The notes: generated by a model not told the origin, from the sequence alone. A DNA stretch of 64,000 nt from an uncultured Eubacteriales bacterium (GCA_900316205.1 ONBX01000010.1:1-64000), one strand, 5' to 3'. Counted from the first letter of the stretch, positions 1 through 9,013 are shown. Made by a program: numbers and translations.

Positions 1-242
1 CCGTGTTTTTTTCTAAGAAAGCCTCCAAAACGCGCCGGAAACCGTTGAATGATCTCGGTTGGTATATTTATATTACCTTCTCTTTTTCATTCAACGAGCA
101 TGTAAGCAAGGGAAGAAAGAAAAGTGAAGAGAGAAGAAAGATGGATTCCGCTTTACGAACCGACCGGTTATCATCTGCATCGCCGAAATCGTTCTTCTTC
201 ACTATTCAATATTCTCTATTCCCTATTCACTTTTCATTCTAA
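1..242. other. Intergenic DNA upstream of recA
   Basis: I see no convincing gene here. An open frame runs through 3-242, but it is rich in Lys, Arg, Ser and Phe, has no Shine-Dalgarno site and resembles no family, so I treat it as chance. The AT-rich part contains short purine-rich and pyrimidine-rich tracts. The segment around 140-235 loosely resembles the repeats at 35098-35145 and 51637-51716. A recA promoter probably lies here, but I could not assign one. Confidence 0.5.
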
Positions 243-311
243 AGACCCCTCAGTCTGCCGCCTTGCGTGAGACAGCGTCAGACAGCTCCCCTTGGCAGGG
301 GAGCCTACAAG
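243..311. repeat. Palindromic intergenic repeat (CCCCTCAGTC...GGGGAGCC type)
   Basis: An opening CCCCTCAGTC block is followed by a short imperfect inverted repeat and then by a CTCCCC/GGGGAG hairpin. The layout matches the elements at 19224-19272 and 34119-34173. It ends immediately before the recA Shine-Dalgarno sequence, so it must be part of the recA leader if the promoter lies upstream. I recall similar elements scattered through Oscillospiraceae genomes. Confidence 0.6.
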
Positions 312-325
312 GAAAGGAGATTGTA

Positions 326-1447
326 ATGGCTGAGAAAAAGAAAGCTGCGGTGAGCATCGCGCCGGAAGCGTCCGATAAAAAGAAGGCCCTGGAGGCCGCC
401 ATCTCAAAGATTGAGAAGGATTACGGCAAGGGCACCATCATGCGACTGGGAGACGACATCTCCGTGAACGTGGAGGCTCTGTCCACCGGGTCCCTTTCCC
501 TGGACCTGGCCCTGGGTATCGGCGGCGTTCCTCGGGGACGCATCGTGGAGATCTACGGGCCTGAGGCTTCCGGTAAGACCACGCTGGCCCTGCACGTAGT
601 GGCTTCCGCCCAGCGCAACGGCGGCGAGGCCGCTTACATCGACGTGGAACACGCGCTGGAGCCCGCCTATGCAAGAGCTCTGGGCGTTGATATCGACAGT
701 CTTCTTATTTCCCAGCCGGACACCGGCGAGCAGGCTCTGGACATTGCCGAGAGCCTGGTGCGTTCAGGCGCTATCGACGTGCTGGTGGTAGACTCCGTTG
801 CTGCCCTGATCCCCCGTGCAGAGCTGGACGGCGAGATCGGCGACACGGTGGTGGGCATGCTGGCCCGTTTGATGAGCCAGGCCATGCGCAGACTTGCCGG
901 CGCCATTTCCCGCAACAACTGCACCGTGATCTTTATTAACCAGCTTCGCCAGAAGATCGGCGTGATGTATGGCAACCCCGAGACCACTCCCGGCGGCCTG
1001 GCCCTGAAGTACTACTCCTCCGTGCGTATCGACGTGCGCAGGATCGAAACTCTGAAGGTAGGCGGCGAGATGGTGGGCAACCGGACCCGCGCCAAGGTGG
1101 TCAAAAACAAAGTGGCTCCCCCCTTCCGGGAGGCGGAATTCGACATTATGTACGGCGAAGGCATCTCCCGGGTAGGCGAGATCATTGACCTGGGCGTGAA
1201 GCTGGAGATCATCGACAAGGCGGGCGCCTGGTTCACTGTGGACGGACAGCGCATCCAGGGCCGTGACGGTGTGAAGGAATACCTGCAGAACAACGAGGAC
1301 GCCCGAAACCGTATCGAGCAGCAGATCCGGGACAACGCCTACAAGCTCATGTCTCCCCAGGCGCGCCGGGCCGCCCAGGCCACAGGCCGCGTCCCGGTGC
1401 AGCAGGGCGGCGTGGACGTTTCCGCGGCGGATTTTGACGAAGACTGA
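326..1447 (+). CDS. recA: Recombinase RecA
   Basis: RecA is the ATP-dependent strand-exchange protein of homologous recombination and the co-protease of the SOS response. The 373-residue product is of normal family length. The Walker A loop GPEASGKT is at about residues 78-85, followed by a Walker B segment (IDVLVVDS) and the conserved [19 protein letters not shown] region that includes the L2 DNA-binding loop. The frame stays open further upstream, but I place the start at 326 because AAGGAAAGGAG precedes it and the residues match RecA only from there. The stop codon overlaps the recX start (TGATG). The acidic C-terminus ends in DFDED, as is usual. Confidence 0.98.
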   Translation: MAEKKKAAVSIAPEASDKKKALEAAISKIEKDYGKGTIMRLGDDISVNVEALSTGSLSLDLALGIGGVPRGRIVEIYGPEASGKTTLALHVVASAQRNGGEAAYIDVEHALEPAYARALGVDIDSLLISQPDTGEQALDIAESLVRSGAIDVLVVDSVAALIPRAELDGEIGDTVVGMLARLMSQAMRRLAGAISRNNCTVIFINQLRQKIGVMYGNPETTPGGLALKYYSSVRIDVRRIETLKVGGEMVGNRTRAKVVKNKVAPPFREAEFDIMYGEGISRVGEIIDLGVKLEIIDKAGAWFTVDGQRIQGRDGVKEYLQNNEDARNRIEQQIRDNAYKLMSPQARRAAQATGRVPVQQGGVDVSAADFDED

Positions 1448-2064
1448 TGGAGTTCTCCATCAAGAGTCTCCGGCAGACCTCTCCGGAGCGGATCAGCCTG
1501 GAGCTGAGCACCGGGGAGGAGATCAAGGCGACTGTGGGCCTGGCGGCCGAGCTGCGGCTCTATGCCGGGAAAGTGCTGGAGGAGCAGGAGCTGGAAGCGC
1601 TCCGCTCCTCCGCCGCCCTGGCCCTGTGCAAAAACCATGGGATGGAGCTTTTGAGCTACCGCCCCATGTCCGCGAAAGAGCTGCGGGACAAGCTGGTGCA
1701 GAAGGGCGAAACGGCGGAAAATGCTGAGGCCGCCGTGGAATGGCTCCAGTCCCGAGGCTTTTTGGACGACGAGCGCTACGCCGGGATGGTGGTGCGCCAC
1801 TACGCCGGGAAGGGCTACGGCGCAGGCAGAATCCGACAGGAGCTGCAGCGCCGGGGCGTAACCCGGGAGCTTTGGGAAGAAGCACTGAAAGAGCTGCCGG
1901 AGCAAGAGGACAAGATCGACAAGTTTCTCTTCTCCCGGCTGAAGGACCCGGGAGACCGGGCACAAGTACAGAAAGTGAGCGCCGCTTTGCTTCGCCGAGG
2001 ATATTCCTGGGAGGAGATCCGGGCGGCTTTGGCACGTTTTCGCGCAGTTTGGGAGGATGAATAA
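1447..2064 (+). CDS. recX: Regulatory protein RecX
   Basis: RecX limits RecA filament growth and is commonly encoded directly after recA. The 205-residue product has three-helix RecX repeats, with the typical phrase FLDDERYAGMVVRHYAGKGYG in the middle and a second unit around KFLFSRLKDPGDRAQVQKVSAALLRRGYSWEEI. Its ATG overlaps the TGA of recA, so the two are probably translationally coupled and RecX is made in proportion to RecA. The N-terminal 60 residues are less conserved, as in other Firmicute RecX proteins. Confidence 0.93.
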   Translation: MEFSIKSLRQTSPERISLELSTGEEIKATVGLAAELRLYAGKVLEEQELEALRSSAALALCKNHGMELLSYRPMSAKELRDKLVQKGETAENAEAAVEWLQSRGFLDDERYAGMVVRHYAGKGYGAGRIRQELQRRGVTRELWEEALKELPEQEDKIDKFLFSRLKDPGDRAQVQKVSAALLRRGYSWEEIRAALARFRAVWEDE

Positions 2065-2097
2065 GCCTTCCCTCCACTGCGCGGGCAAGGAGCAAGT

Positions 2098-3426
2098 ATG
2101 GAGCAGAAAAAGAGTTTTGCCCTGATCTCGCTGGGCTGCGCCAAGAATCTGGTAAACAGCGAGCAGATGCTGTATCTGCTGGACGAGGCAGGGTACACGC
2201 TGACGCCGGAACCGGAAGGTGCCGATCTGGCCATCGTAAACACCTGCGGCTTTATCGACGCGGCAAAGAGCGAGGCCATTGACGCTATTCTGGAGATGGC
2301 GGAGCTGAAAAAGGCAGGAAAGCTGGGCGGCCTGATCGTCTGCGGCTGTCTGACCGAGCGCTACAAGGACACGATCCTGCAGGAGTTGCCGGAAATCGAC
2401 GCGGTATTGGGCGTGGGAAGCTTCGGCGATATCGTAAAAGCCGCGGATGCAGTGCTGGCAGGCCGGGAGGCAAGCTTCTTCGGAGATCGGAACGCCCCGG
2501 TGGAAGAGATCCCCCGGGTGGTTTCCACCGGTCCCAGCTGGGCCTATCTGCGTATTGCCGAGGGCTGCAACAACTTCTGCGCCTTCTGCGCCATCCCCTA
2601 CATTCGCGGACACTACCGCTCCCGCAGTCTGGAAAACGTGGTGGCGGAGGCGAAGGATCTGGCGGAGCACGGCGTGAAGGAGCTGATCGTGATTGCCCAG
2701 GATATCACTCGCTACGGCACGGACCTGTACGGGAAACGCTGTCTGGCCCAGCTGTGCCGGGAGCTTTCCGCAATCGAGGGGGTTCGCTGGATCCGGCTCC
2801 ATTACCTCTACCCCGACCAGTTTGACGATGAGCTGATCGACGAGATCGCAAGCAACGACAAGATCGTGAAATACCTGGATATCCCCATCCAGCACATCAA
2901 CAACGAGATCCTGAAGCGCATGAACCGCAAGGGCACCGGAGACGAGATCCGGGCGCTGTTCAAAAAGCTGCGGGAGAAGATCCCGGGTCTGGTGCTGCGC
3001 ACCAGTCTGATCGCCGGCCTTCCCGGCGAGGGCGAAGAGGAGTTTGAAGAGCTTTGTGCCTTTCTGCGGGAAGCCCGGATCGAACGGGTGGGCGTGTTCC
3101 CCTTCTCCCCCGAGGAGGGCACCCCGGCTGCCAAAATGGAGCATGTGGACGAAGAGGAAGCCCAGCGTCGGGCGGATCTGATCCTGCAGCTGCAGGCTCC
3201 CATCATGGACGAATTCTGCCAGCGCTTTGTGGGAAAAACCATAGAAGTTCTGGTCACCGACTATGACGAAGAGGAGCAGTGCTGGGTGGGCCGGAGCTAC
3301 GCCGATTCCCCGGATATCGACGGGGAAGTCCGCTTTGACGGCGTCTGCCGGGAGGGAGACATGGTGAAGGTCACCATCTCAGGGGCAGAAGACGGTATCC
3401 TGTTTGGAGAGGAGGCGGAGGCATGA
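2098..3426 (+). CDS. rimO: Ribosomal protein uS12 methylthiotransferase RimO
   Basis: RimO is a radical-SAM enzyme with two 4Fe-4S clusters that methylthiolates the conserved aspartate of ribosomal protein S12. The 442-residue protein has the N-terminal UPF0004 domain with cysteines at about residues 14, 50 and 84. The radical-SAM motif CNNFCAFC lies near residues 156-163, and a C-terminal TRAM RNA-binding domain covers roughly the last 70 residues. The radical-SAM spacing CxxxCxxC is intact. Its substrate S12 is also encoded in this window (63345-63770) and keeps the target motif VKDLPG. The gene follows recX by 33 bp and overlaps pgsA by 4 bp. Confidence 0.95.
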   Translation: MEQKKSFALISLGCAKNLVNSEQMLYLLDEAGYTLTPEPEGADLAIVNTCGFIDAAKSEAIDAILEMAELKKAGKLGGLIVCGCLTERYKDTILQELPEIDAVLGVGSFGDIVKAADAVLAGREASFFGDRNAPVEEIPRVVSTGPSWAYLRIAEGCNNFCAFCAIPYIRGHYRSRSLENVVAEAKDLAEHGVKELIVIAQDITRYGTDLYGKRCLAQLCRELSAIEGVRWIRLHYLYPDQFDDELIDEIASNDKIVKYLDIPIQHINNEILKRMNRKGTGDEIRALFKKLREKIPGLVLRTSLIAGLPGEGEEEFEELCAFLREARIERVGVFPFSPEEGTPAAKMEHVDEEEAQRRADLILQLQAPIMDEFCQRFVGKTIEVLVTDYDEEEQCWVGRSYADSPDIDGEVRFDGVCREGDMVKVTISGAEDGILFGEEAEA

Positions 3427-3941
3427 CCACCGCCAACAGAATTACCATTGTGCGGATGGCCTTGATCCCTGTGTTTCTGGTATTGGCCTACGCTGGGCTG
3501 CGCTGGGCTGCGCTGGCTGTGTTCATCCTCGCAAGTCTCAGCGACATGGTGGACGGCTACATCGCCCGGCACTATCACCAGGTGACCGACTTCGGCAAAT
3601 TCATGGACCCTCTGGCGGATAAAATGCTGGTACTGGCGGCCATGGTCTTCTTTGTGGAAAAAGGCAGCATGCCCGGCTGGGCCGTTGCCATCGTGCTGTT
3701 CCGGGAGTTTGGCGTGAGCGGGCTGCGCCTCGTGGCTGTGGAGCAGCAGCGGGTCATCGCCGCGGCCTGGTCCGGCAAGGTCAAAACCACGGTGACGATG
3801 ATCGGGATCTGCGTACTGCTGGTCTTTGGCGACATTCCGCTGGTAAGCGGCATTGTCACAGGTCTGATCGTAGCCACCACTCTTTACTCCGGCGCGGAGT
3901 ATTTCATCAAAAACAAGGACGTCTTTCGGGACGTAAAATAA
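3423..3941 (+). CDS. pgsA: CDP-diacylglycerol--glycerol-3-phosphate 3-phosphatidyltransferase
   Basis: This membrane enzyme makes phosphatidylglycerol phosphate, the committed step to phosphatidylglycerol and cardiolipin. The 172-residue protein has several hydrophobic helices and the CDP-alcohol phosphotransferase signature DG-x2-AR-x8-G-x3-D-x3-D, seen as DGYIAR followed by DFGKFMDPLAD at about residues 41-62. All the metal-binding aspartates are present. The start overlaps the rimO stop (ATGA), and cysS follows 10 bp later, consistent with one operon. In many Firmicutes pgsA also lies near recA. Confidence 0.95.
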   Translation: MTTANRITIVRMALIPVFLVLAYAGLRWAALAVFILASLSDMVDGYIARHYHQVTDFGKFMDPLADKMLVLAAMVFFVEKGSMPGWAVAIVLFREFGVSGLRLVAVEQQRVIAAAWSGKVKTTVTMIGICVLLVFGDIPLVSGIVTGLIVATTLYSGAEYFIKNKDVFRDVK

Positions 3942-3951
3942 GGAGAGACCC

Positions 3952-5403
3952 ATGAAGCTTTACAATTCCGCCACCCATAACCGGGAAGAGTTCGTTCCCA
4001 ACCACCCCGACATCGTGAAAATGTACACCTGCGGCCCCACGGTGTATCACTACGCCCACATCGGCAACCTCCGCTCCTATATCATGGAGGACGTGCTGGA
4101 GAAGTATCTGCGTTACGTGGGCTATAATGTGAAGCGCGTGATGAACATCACGGACGTGGGCCACCTGACCTCCGACGCCGACGAGGGCGAGGACAAGATG
4201 CTGAAGGGCGCCCAGCGGGAGCACAAGACCGTGATGGAGATCGCAAAGTTCTACACCGACGCATTCTTCTCCGACTGCGCCAAGCTCAACATCAAGACCC
4301 CCGATGTGGTGGAGCCCGCCACCAACTGCATCGACGAGTACATCAAGATCATCTCCAGGCTGATGGACACGGGCTACGCCTACTTTGCCGGCGGAAACGT
4401 GTATTTCGACACCTCCAAGCTGGATCGCTACTTCGTCTTCAACGACTTCAACGCCGAGGATCTGGATGTTGGCGTACGCGAGGGCGTGGAGGAGGACACC
4501 AACAAGCGCAACAAAAACGACTTTGTGCTGTGGTTCACCAAGTCCAAGTTCGAGGACCAGGCCCTGAAATGGGATTCCCCCTGGGGCGTAGGTTATCCCG
4601 GCTGGCACATCGAGTGCTCCGGCATCTCCATGAAGCACCTGGGCGAGGATCTGGACATCCACTGCGGCGGCATTGACAACGCTTTCCCCCACCACACCAA
4701 CGAAATTGCCCAGAGCGAGGCTTATCTCGGCCACAAATGGTGCAATTATTGGATGCACGTGCTCCACCTGAACACCACCAGCGGTAAAATGTCCAAGTCC
4801 AAGGGCGAGTTTCTGACTGTGTCCCTGCTGGAGGAAAAGGGCTATGATCCTCTGGCCTACCGGCTGTTCTGCCTGCAGAGCCACTATCGGAAGAGTCTGG
4901 TGTTCTCCTGGGAGAACCTGGACAACGCCCAGGTGAGCTACAACAAGCTGATCGCCAGGATCGCCGCGCTGAAGCCCGGTGATGGCGCGGTGGACGAGGC
5001 CGTTGTGGAGCAGCTGCGGCAGAAATTCAAGGCGGGGCTTGACAATGACCTGAACACCTCTCTGGCCGTCACCGCCCTCTACGACGTTCTCAAGGCCAAG
5101 ACCAACGACGAAACCAAGCTCTTCGCCCTGGCCGATTTTGACAGGGTGCTGGGCCTGAGCCTGGTGGAAAAAGCCGCAGCCGAGCGGGAAAAGCTCAAAA
5201 AGCAGGCCGTCACCGCGGGAGAGTTCACCATCATCTCCGAAAGCGGCGAAGCGGACGTGGAGGTGGAGGCGAAGATCCGGGCGCGGCAGGACGCCAAGAA
5301 GGCCAAGAACTTTGCCGAGGCCGACCGGATCCGGGACGAGCTGAAGGCCGAGGGGGTCGAAGTCACCGACATTCCCCACGGTTCAAAGTGGAAGCGGACC
5401 TGA
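3952..5403 (+). CDS. cysS: Cysteinyl-tRNA synthetase
   Basis: This class I aminoacyl-tRNA synthetase charges tRNA-Cys in the cytoplasm. The 483-residue protein shows the HIGH-type signature as HIGN near residue 36, preceded by the zinc-ligand cysteine in MYTCGPTVY. The KMSKS loop is near residue 280, and the second zinc-ligand region is seen as WHIECSGIS and CGGIDNAFPHH. The C-terminal DALR and anticodon-binding region ends at residue 483. A Shine-Dalgarno site (AAGGAGAG) precedes the ATG. It is the last gene of the recA-cysS run and is followed by a 245-bp gap with hairpins. Confidence 0.97.
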   Translation: MKLYNSATHNREEFVPNHPDIVKMYTCGPTVYHYAHIGNLRSYIMEDVLEKYLRYVGYNVKRVMNITDVGHLTSDADEGEDKMLKGAQREHKTVMEIAKFYTDAFFSDCAKLNIKTPDVVEPATNCIDEYIKIISRLMDTGYAYFAGGNVYFDTSKLDRYFVFNDFNAEDLDVGVREGVEEDTNKRNKNDFVLWFTKSKFEDQALKWDSPWGVGYPGWHIECSGISMKHLGEDLDIHCGGIDNAFPHHTNEIAQSEAYLGHKWCNYWMHVLHLNTTSGKMSKSKGEFLTVSLLEEKGYDPLAYRLFCLQSHYRKSLVFSWENLDNAQVSYNKLIARIAALKPGDGAVDEAVVEQLRQKFKAGLDNDLNTSLAVTALYDVLKAKTNDETKLFALADFDRVLGLSLVEKAAAEREKLKKQAVTAGEFTIISESGEADVEVEAKIRARQDAKKAKNFAEADRIRDELKAEGVEVTDIPHGSKWKRT

Positions 5404-5520
5404 TGAAAAGCAAACCCTCCATTGCCCCGGAGTCTGAACCACAACACCCGCATAGCCCTGTTATCACCACAGGAGAGACGCTTAAGCTCTCCTGACAGTT
5501 CAACACACAATATTAAAAAT

Positions 5521-5566
5521 GGTTCGGCGAATTCGCAGCATATCACATGTACGAATTCGCCGAACC
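5521..5566. terminator. Perfect 15-bp hairpin after cysS
   Basis: The arms GGTTCGGCGAATTCG and CGAATTCGCCGAACC pair perfectly around a 16-nt loop. A short A-run lies on the left and a T-rich stretch (TTTCTATTGTATTT) on the right. It could end the recA-cysS operon. It shares the CGGCGAAT arm core with the hairpin at 41924-41968. A smaller hairpin (CAGGAGAG/CTCTCCTG) lies at 5470-5494. Confidence 0.7.
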
Positions 5567-5590
5567 TTTCTATTGTATTTCATATTTGCT

Positions 5591-5620
5591 GCGCGGGCGA
5601 CCGCAAGGGTCGCCTCTACA
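5591..5620. repeat. Short GGGCGACC-GCAA-GGGTCGCC palindrome
   Basis: A compact inverted repeat, GGCGACC GCAA GGGTCGCC, is flanked by GCGCG and TCTACA. I recall near-identical elements repeated in many gut Clostridia genomes. Only one copy was noticed in this window. It sits in the gap between cysS and the anti-sigma gene and encodes no protein. Confidence 0.45.
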
Positions 5621-5648
5621 GCCTGAAATGAGTGCTGCCGCACTCCCA

Positions 5649-7031
5649 TCAGTCCAGCATGGACCCTTTGCTGCGCTCAAACTGCTCCCGGAGCCAGAGC
5701 TTACTCTCCGCCGGGTCCAGGATACCGGTGACTTCCTGCATAAGCTCTGACGGTTCCCCGGCCTCATGCCAGGCAGAGAGGAAAGCATTGGGGTCCAGCT
5801 CATAGAGTTCTCCCATGAGAGCTGCATAAGCCTCCGCGGAAGCACCGTCCAGCTGCTGATTTCCCAATAGTACACCGCGGTACTGCGAGGGCGTCAAGCC
5901 ACGGTCAAGGGCAAGAAGGCGGATCTGCTCCAGCAGGCGGACCACCCCGTCCGTATTAAGGCCGGTATAGCGCACCAGGGCAAAGGCCTCTTCCCGCTTC
6001 TCAATCAGGTTCAGCACGGAAAGCAGTTCCTGATATTGTTGTTCGGTCATGCCGACGGGGACATCCGGTTCCGGCGTCGGAGCGGGTACCGTGAGTTCTT
6101 CCAAAGCGGTGAACGCAGGCCAGACATAATGCTGGTGCCGCTCGATCCAGGCCTGGGCTTCCCGGTCCGTGATCGCTTCCCCCTGGCGCCAGGACCATGC
6201 GCTCTCCCGCCCCTCGACTGGGGCCGGTTTCCAGGCGTCTTCCACCTTATGCCAGAGCCCATTCTCCGGATCAGCTATGGGATCCGAAGAGACGCCGCCC
6301 TGAAAGAGCAGCAGTCCCGTTTCCGCAAAACGCGGGGTCCGAGCTTGCCAAAGCATATGGGCAGGATTGGAAAACTGCTCGCATAGGGACTGGAGGAACA
6401 TGCCCTCGCCGAGATATCTCCACTTGTTGGTGGAATCCGCGCAAAAGATCTGCCTCGGCTCCCCGTCGATCAGGCAATAGGCGTCATAAAGTGTTTCCGA
6501 AAGGGTGCCCGGTTCCAGGTCAGAGTAATGCAAAGGCCCGATCAGAAGCTCCGGTATTCCGTCCGCGTCCAGATCCTCCAGCGCAACGCCGATCTCCGTG
6601 CAGGGCTGATCCTCATTGACAGGGAGAAACAGATTGCTGATCCCGGCATCTTCGCAAAAGCTTCGGTCCCGGGTATCCAGCGCGTTGCGATAATTCCCCA
6701 GCACGTTTTGATAGAGCCTTAGGTAATCGCTGCGGGTCTCCGGGTCCCAGGTCTTGCTCGTCGCTTCCGGAGAGGCGGCGGGAACAAGCGGGATTGTCTG
6801 CGTTTCCCCCACATGGCTCAGGCGGATCACAGAAAAGACAGCCAGCAGCACCAGCGCCACGGCAGCCGCGGTCACCAAGGGTTTGAGCAGCCGCGGTCGG
6901 GGACGGAGAACCAGGCGCTTTTCCCGCAAGGGCTCGCCCAGGGCTTTTTCCAACTTTTCCTGGAGACGCTGCTCCATCCCAGACGGAATCTCAATGCTTC
7001 CGTAAGCGTTTTCGATGCTTTCCTTGTTCAT
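5649..7031 (-). CDS. Putative membrane anti-sigma factor with large extracytoplasmic domain
   Basis: A 460-residue protein whose start overlaps the end of the ECF sigma gene upstream (TAATG), the usual place for a cognate anti-sigma factor. Residues 1-47 are a charged cytoplasmic segment. One membrane helix follows at about residues 48-68 (PLVTAAAVALVLLAVFSVI), then about 390 residues outside. The outer part has an EF-hand/FG-GAP-like loop, DLDADGIPELLIG, near residue 165, which suggests calcium binding. A Pro-rich spacer (PAPTPEPDVPV) follows, then a helical C-terminal part. I do not recognise the outer domain as a named family. The anti-sigma role is inferred from gene order and topology. 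Confidence 0.65.
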   Translation of the reverse strand: MNKESIENAYGSIEIPSGMEQRLQEKLEKALGEPLREKRLVLRPRPRLLKPLVTAAAVALVLLAVFSVIRLSHVGETQTIPLVPAASPEATSKTWDPETRSDYLRLYQNVLGNYRNALDTRDRSFCEDAGISNLFLPVNEDQPCTEIGVALEDLDADGIPELLIGPLHYSDLEPGTLSETLYDAYCLIDGEPRQIFCADSTNKWRYLGEGMFLQSLCEQFSNPAHMLWQARTPRFAETGLLLFQGGVSSDPIADPENGLWHKVEDAWKPAPVEGRESAWSWRQGEAITDREAQAWIERHQHYVWPAFTALEELTVPAPTPEPDVPVGMTEQQYQELLSVLNLIEKREEAFALVRYTGLNTDGVVRLLEQIRLLALDRGLTPSQYRGVLLGNQQLDGASAEAYAALMGELYELDPNAFLSAWHEAGEPSELMQEVTGILDPAESKLWLREQFERSKGSMLD

Positions 7032-7516
7032 TATACATCCTCCTCCAAAGCCTCACGAAGCATCCCCCTGGCGCGGTGAAGCCAGGACTTGACGGTCCCC
7101 TCCTGCTGACCCATGGCCCGGGCGATCTCCCGGACGCTGTATCCCTCGAAATAATACAGATACATGGCGGTTTTCCATTTCTCCGGCAGGGCCAGCAGGG
7201 CCGCGAGCAGTTCCCCGGAATCGTGGGACGGCGCAGGCAGCTCCGGGTGATCGTCCAGGTTCACTTCTCCCCTGCTGCGGCGGCGCAGCATGTCCTTTGC
7301 GATGTTGCCCACCGTCACGATCAGCCAGGCCTTGACCTGCCGTTCATCAGAGAACCTACGTCTGCTCTGAACGAGACGCAGAAAGGCCTCCTGGGCGGCG
7401 TCCTCACTGTCGCTGGGGTTCTTCAGATAGGTATAGGCCGCGCGGTACACCGTTGGAAGCAGCTGCTGATACAGCCGCTGGAGGTTTACTTCCGCGCGCA
7501 GCGTTTCTCTTTCCAC
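7031..7516 (-). CDS. RNA polymerase ECF-type sigma factor (SigW/RpoE family)
   Basis: A 161-residue sigma-70 family protein with only regions 2 and 4, typical of extracytoplasmic-function sigma factors. Region 2 is seen as YTYLKNPSDSEDAAQEAFLR with KAWLIVTVGNIAKDMLR. Region 4 is a helix-turn-helix around YFEGYSVREIARAMGQQEGTVKSWLHRARG. The frame opens further upstream, but a GTG start at 7516 has a strong GGAGG site 7 nt before it, whereas the upstream GTG has none. It is coupled to the downstream membrane anti-sigma gene. An ECF-like promoter just upstream suggests autoregulation. Confidence 0.9.
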   Translation of the reverse strand: MERETLRAEVNLQRLYQQLLPTVYRAAYTYLKNPSDSEDAAQEAFLRLVQSRRRFSDERQVKAWLIVTVGNIAKDMLRRRSRGEVNLDDHPELPAPSHDSGELLAALLALPEKWKTAMYLYYFEGYSVREIARAMGQQEGTVKSWLHRARGMLREALEEDV

Positions 7517-7553
7517 GCTCTGGCCTCCTTCCTCAATTTGTCCGGACACTCTA

Positions 7554-7582
7554 TAAACGTTTCAGAAGGGCATTTGGTTGCA
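7554..7582 (-). promoter_or_regulatory. Possible ECF-type promoter of the sigma factor operon
   Basis: On the minus strand TGCAAC (complement of 7577-7582) is separated by 17 bp from CGTTTA (complement of 7554-7559). This resembles the AAC/CGT elements used by ECF sigma factors. Transcription would start about 30 nt before the GTG at 7516. Confidence 0.45.
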
Positions 7583-7598
7583 GTACGGCATAAAAAAA

Positions 7599-7622
7599 TC
7601 CCGGGAAATTTCTTTCCCGGGA
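7599..7622 (-). terminator. Intrinsic terminator after obgE
   Basis: A 10-bp stem TCCCGGGAAA/TTTCCCGGGA with a 4-nt loop lies a few bases past the obgE stop. On the minus strand it is followed by a run of seven T residues. Confidence 0.85.
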
Positions 7623-7627
7623 AATCA

Positions 7628-8911
7628 TCAATCCTGATATTCAAACATCAAGTCGTACATGCTGACGGTATCGCCGTTCTGAACGCCCATCTGCTCCATG
7701 CGCTCAAAGACGCCGGCCTCACGGAGGATGCGGTCAAAATACATGCGGCTTTCATAGTCGGAGAAATTGACCGTTGCCACCAGGCGCTGCAGCCAGGGTC
7801 CTTCCACCACCCACATATCATCAAAGTGGGTGATCTCCAGATCCTCGGAGGTGTCCACCACCGGCTCGGGGGGCACATAGTCCGCCTCATAATGCTGCAC
7901 CGGGGGAAGCTCGGCAAGGCGGCGGGCACACTCGGTCATGAGCTGGCGGGTGCCCTCATGGGTCACGGCGCTCATCTCATAAAGGCTATATCCCAGCTCT
8001 TCCACGTGGGCTCTAAGCCGTTCCAGATTCTCCCTGTCGTCCCCCAGAAGATCGCACTTGTTGGCGACCACGATCTGGGGCCGGGCAGCCAGGTCCTCGT
8101 TATACTCCCGCAGCTCCTGGTTGATGGCGTCAAAATCCTGGACAGGATCCCGTCCTTCGCTGCCGGAAACGTCCACCAGATGGACAAGCAGCCTGCAGCG
8201 GTCGATATGCCGCAGGAAGTCGTGGCCCAGGCCGGCGCCCTCGGAGGCGCCCTCGATGATGCCGGGGATATCGGCCAGGACAAAGGACACGCCCTCATCC
8301 ACATACACCACGCCCAGATTGGGGAACAGGGTGGTGAAGTGATAATTCGCGATCTTGGGATGGGCCTTGGTCACCACGGAAAGCAGCGTGGATTTTCCCA
8401 CGTTGGGAAAGCCCACCAGGCCCACATCCGCCAGGAGCTTCAGCTCCAGGGTGATATCATGGCTCTCTCCGGGAAGACCGGGTTTGGCAAAGCGGGGCAC
8501 CTGACGGGTGGGCGTGGCAAAATGCATGTTGCCCCAGCCGCCCCGACCGCCCTTGGCGGCGGTCCAATCCGCGCCGTCGGACATGTCGTGCATGATGGCG
8601 CCGGTCTCGGTATCCCGGACCAGGGTGCCCCGGGGGACCCGGATGCGGAGGGTCTCACCGTCCTTGCCGTAGCAGCGCTTTCCCATGCCGTTCTGACCGT
8701 TGCCGGCCACATATTTGCGCTTGAAGCGAAAGTCCACCAGGGTAGACATGTTGTCGTCCACAGTGAAGACGATATCGCCGCCGCGGCCGCCGTCTCCCCC
8801 GTCAGGGCCACCGGCCGCGATGTATTTTTCCCGATGAAAGGCCACAGCCCCGTCTCCGCCCTTGCCGGCGTGAACGGAAATGCGGACCTTATCCGTAAAG
8901 TCAGTCGCCAT
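7628..8911 (-). CDS. obgE: Obg GTPase (CgtA)
   Basis: This essential GTPase acts in 50S subunit assembly and stress signalling. The 427-residue product has three parts. Residues 1-158 form the glycine-rich Obg fold (GGDGGRGGDIVF, GNGQNGMGKRCYGKDGE). A central G domain has GFPNVGKSTLL (P loop), ADIPG (G3) and NKCD (G4). A C-terminal OCT domain is present, as in Firmicute Obg proteins. I chose 8911 because AAAGGAGG stands 8 nt before it, although the frame stays open to 8971. It follows rplU-rpmA, the standard order, with a terminator hairpin between. Confidence 0.96.
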   Translation of the reverse strand: MATDFTDKVRISVHAGKGGDGAVAFHREKYIAAGGPDGGDGGRGGDIVFTVDDNMSTLVDFRFKRKYVAGNGQNGMGKRCYGKDGETLRIRVPRGTLVRDTETGAIMHDMSDGADWTAAKGGRGGWGNMHFATPTRQVPRFAKPGLPGESHDITLELKLLADVGLVGFPNVGKSTLLSVVTKAHPKIANYHFTTLFPNLGVVYVDEGVSFVLADIPGIIEGASEGAGLGHDFLRHIDRCRLLVHLVDVSGSEGRDPVQDFDAINQELREYNEDLAARPQIVVANKCDLLGDDRENLERLRAHVEELGYSLYEMSAVTHEGTRQLMTECARRLAELPPVQHYEADYVPPEPVVDTSEDLEITHFDDMWVVEGPWLQRLVATVNFSDYESRMYFDRILREAGVFERMEQMGVQNGDTVSMYDLMFEYQD

Positions 8912-8977
8912 AGACGATCCTCCTTTTGCTTTCATAAGCAGGCGATCGCAAAACCATCGTTTCGCAATCACAAGAAA

Positions 8978-9002
8978 AAGGCCGGACGCTTTGTCCGGCC
9001 TT
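8978..9002 (-). terminator. Terminator or attenuator between rpmA and obgE
   Basis: The stem AAGGCCGGAC/GTCCGGCCTT has a short loop and, on the minus strand, runs into TTTTTCTT. It lies 12 nt after the rpmA stop, so read-through into obgE would be partial. Confidence 0.8.
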
Positions 9003-9013
9003 TCGATGGTTAC

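Noticed and set aside
150..185. Possible LexA box before recA (CGAACCGACCGGTT)
   Set aside because: The half-sites and spacing do not fit the Firmicute consensus CGAAC-N4-GTTCG.
3..242. 79-codon open frame at the start of the window
   Set aside because: No ribosome-binding site, no family resemblance and repeat-like AT-rich sequence.
3942..3951. T-box riboswitch for cysS
   Set aside because: Only 10 bp separate pgsA and cysS, so there is no room for one; cysS is read from the upstream operon.
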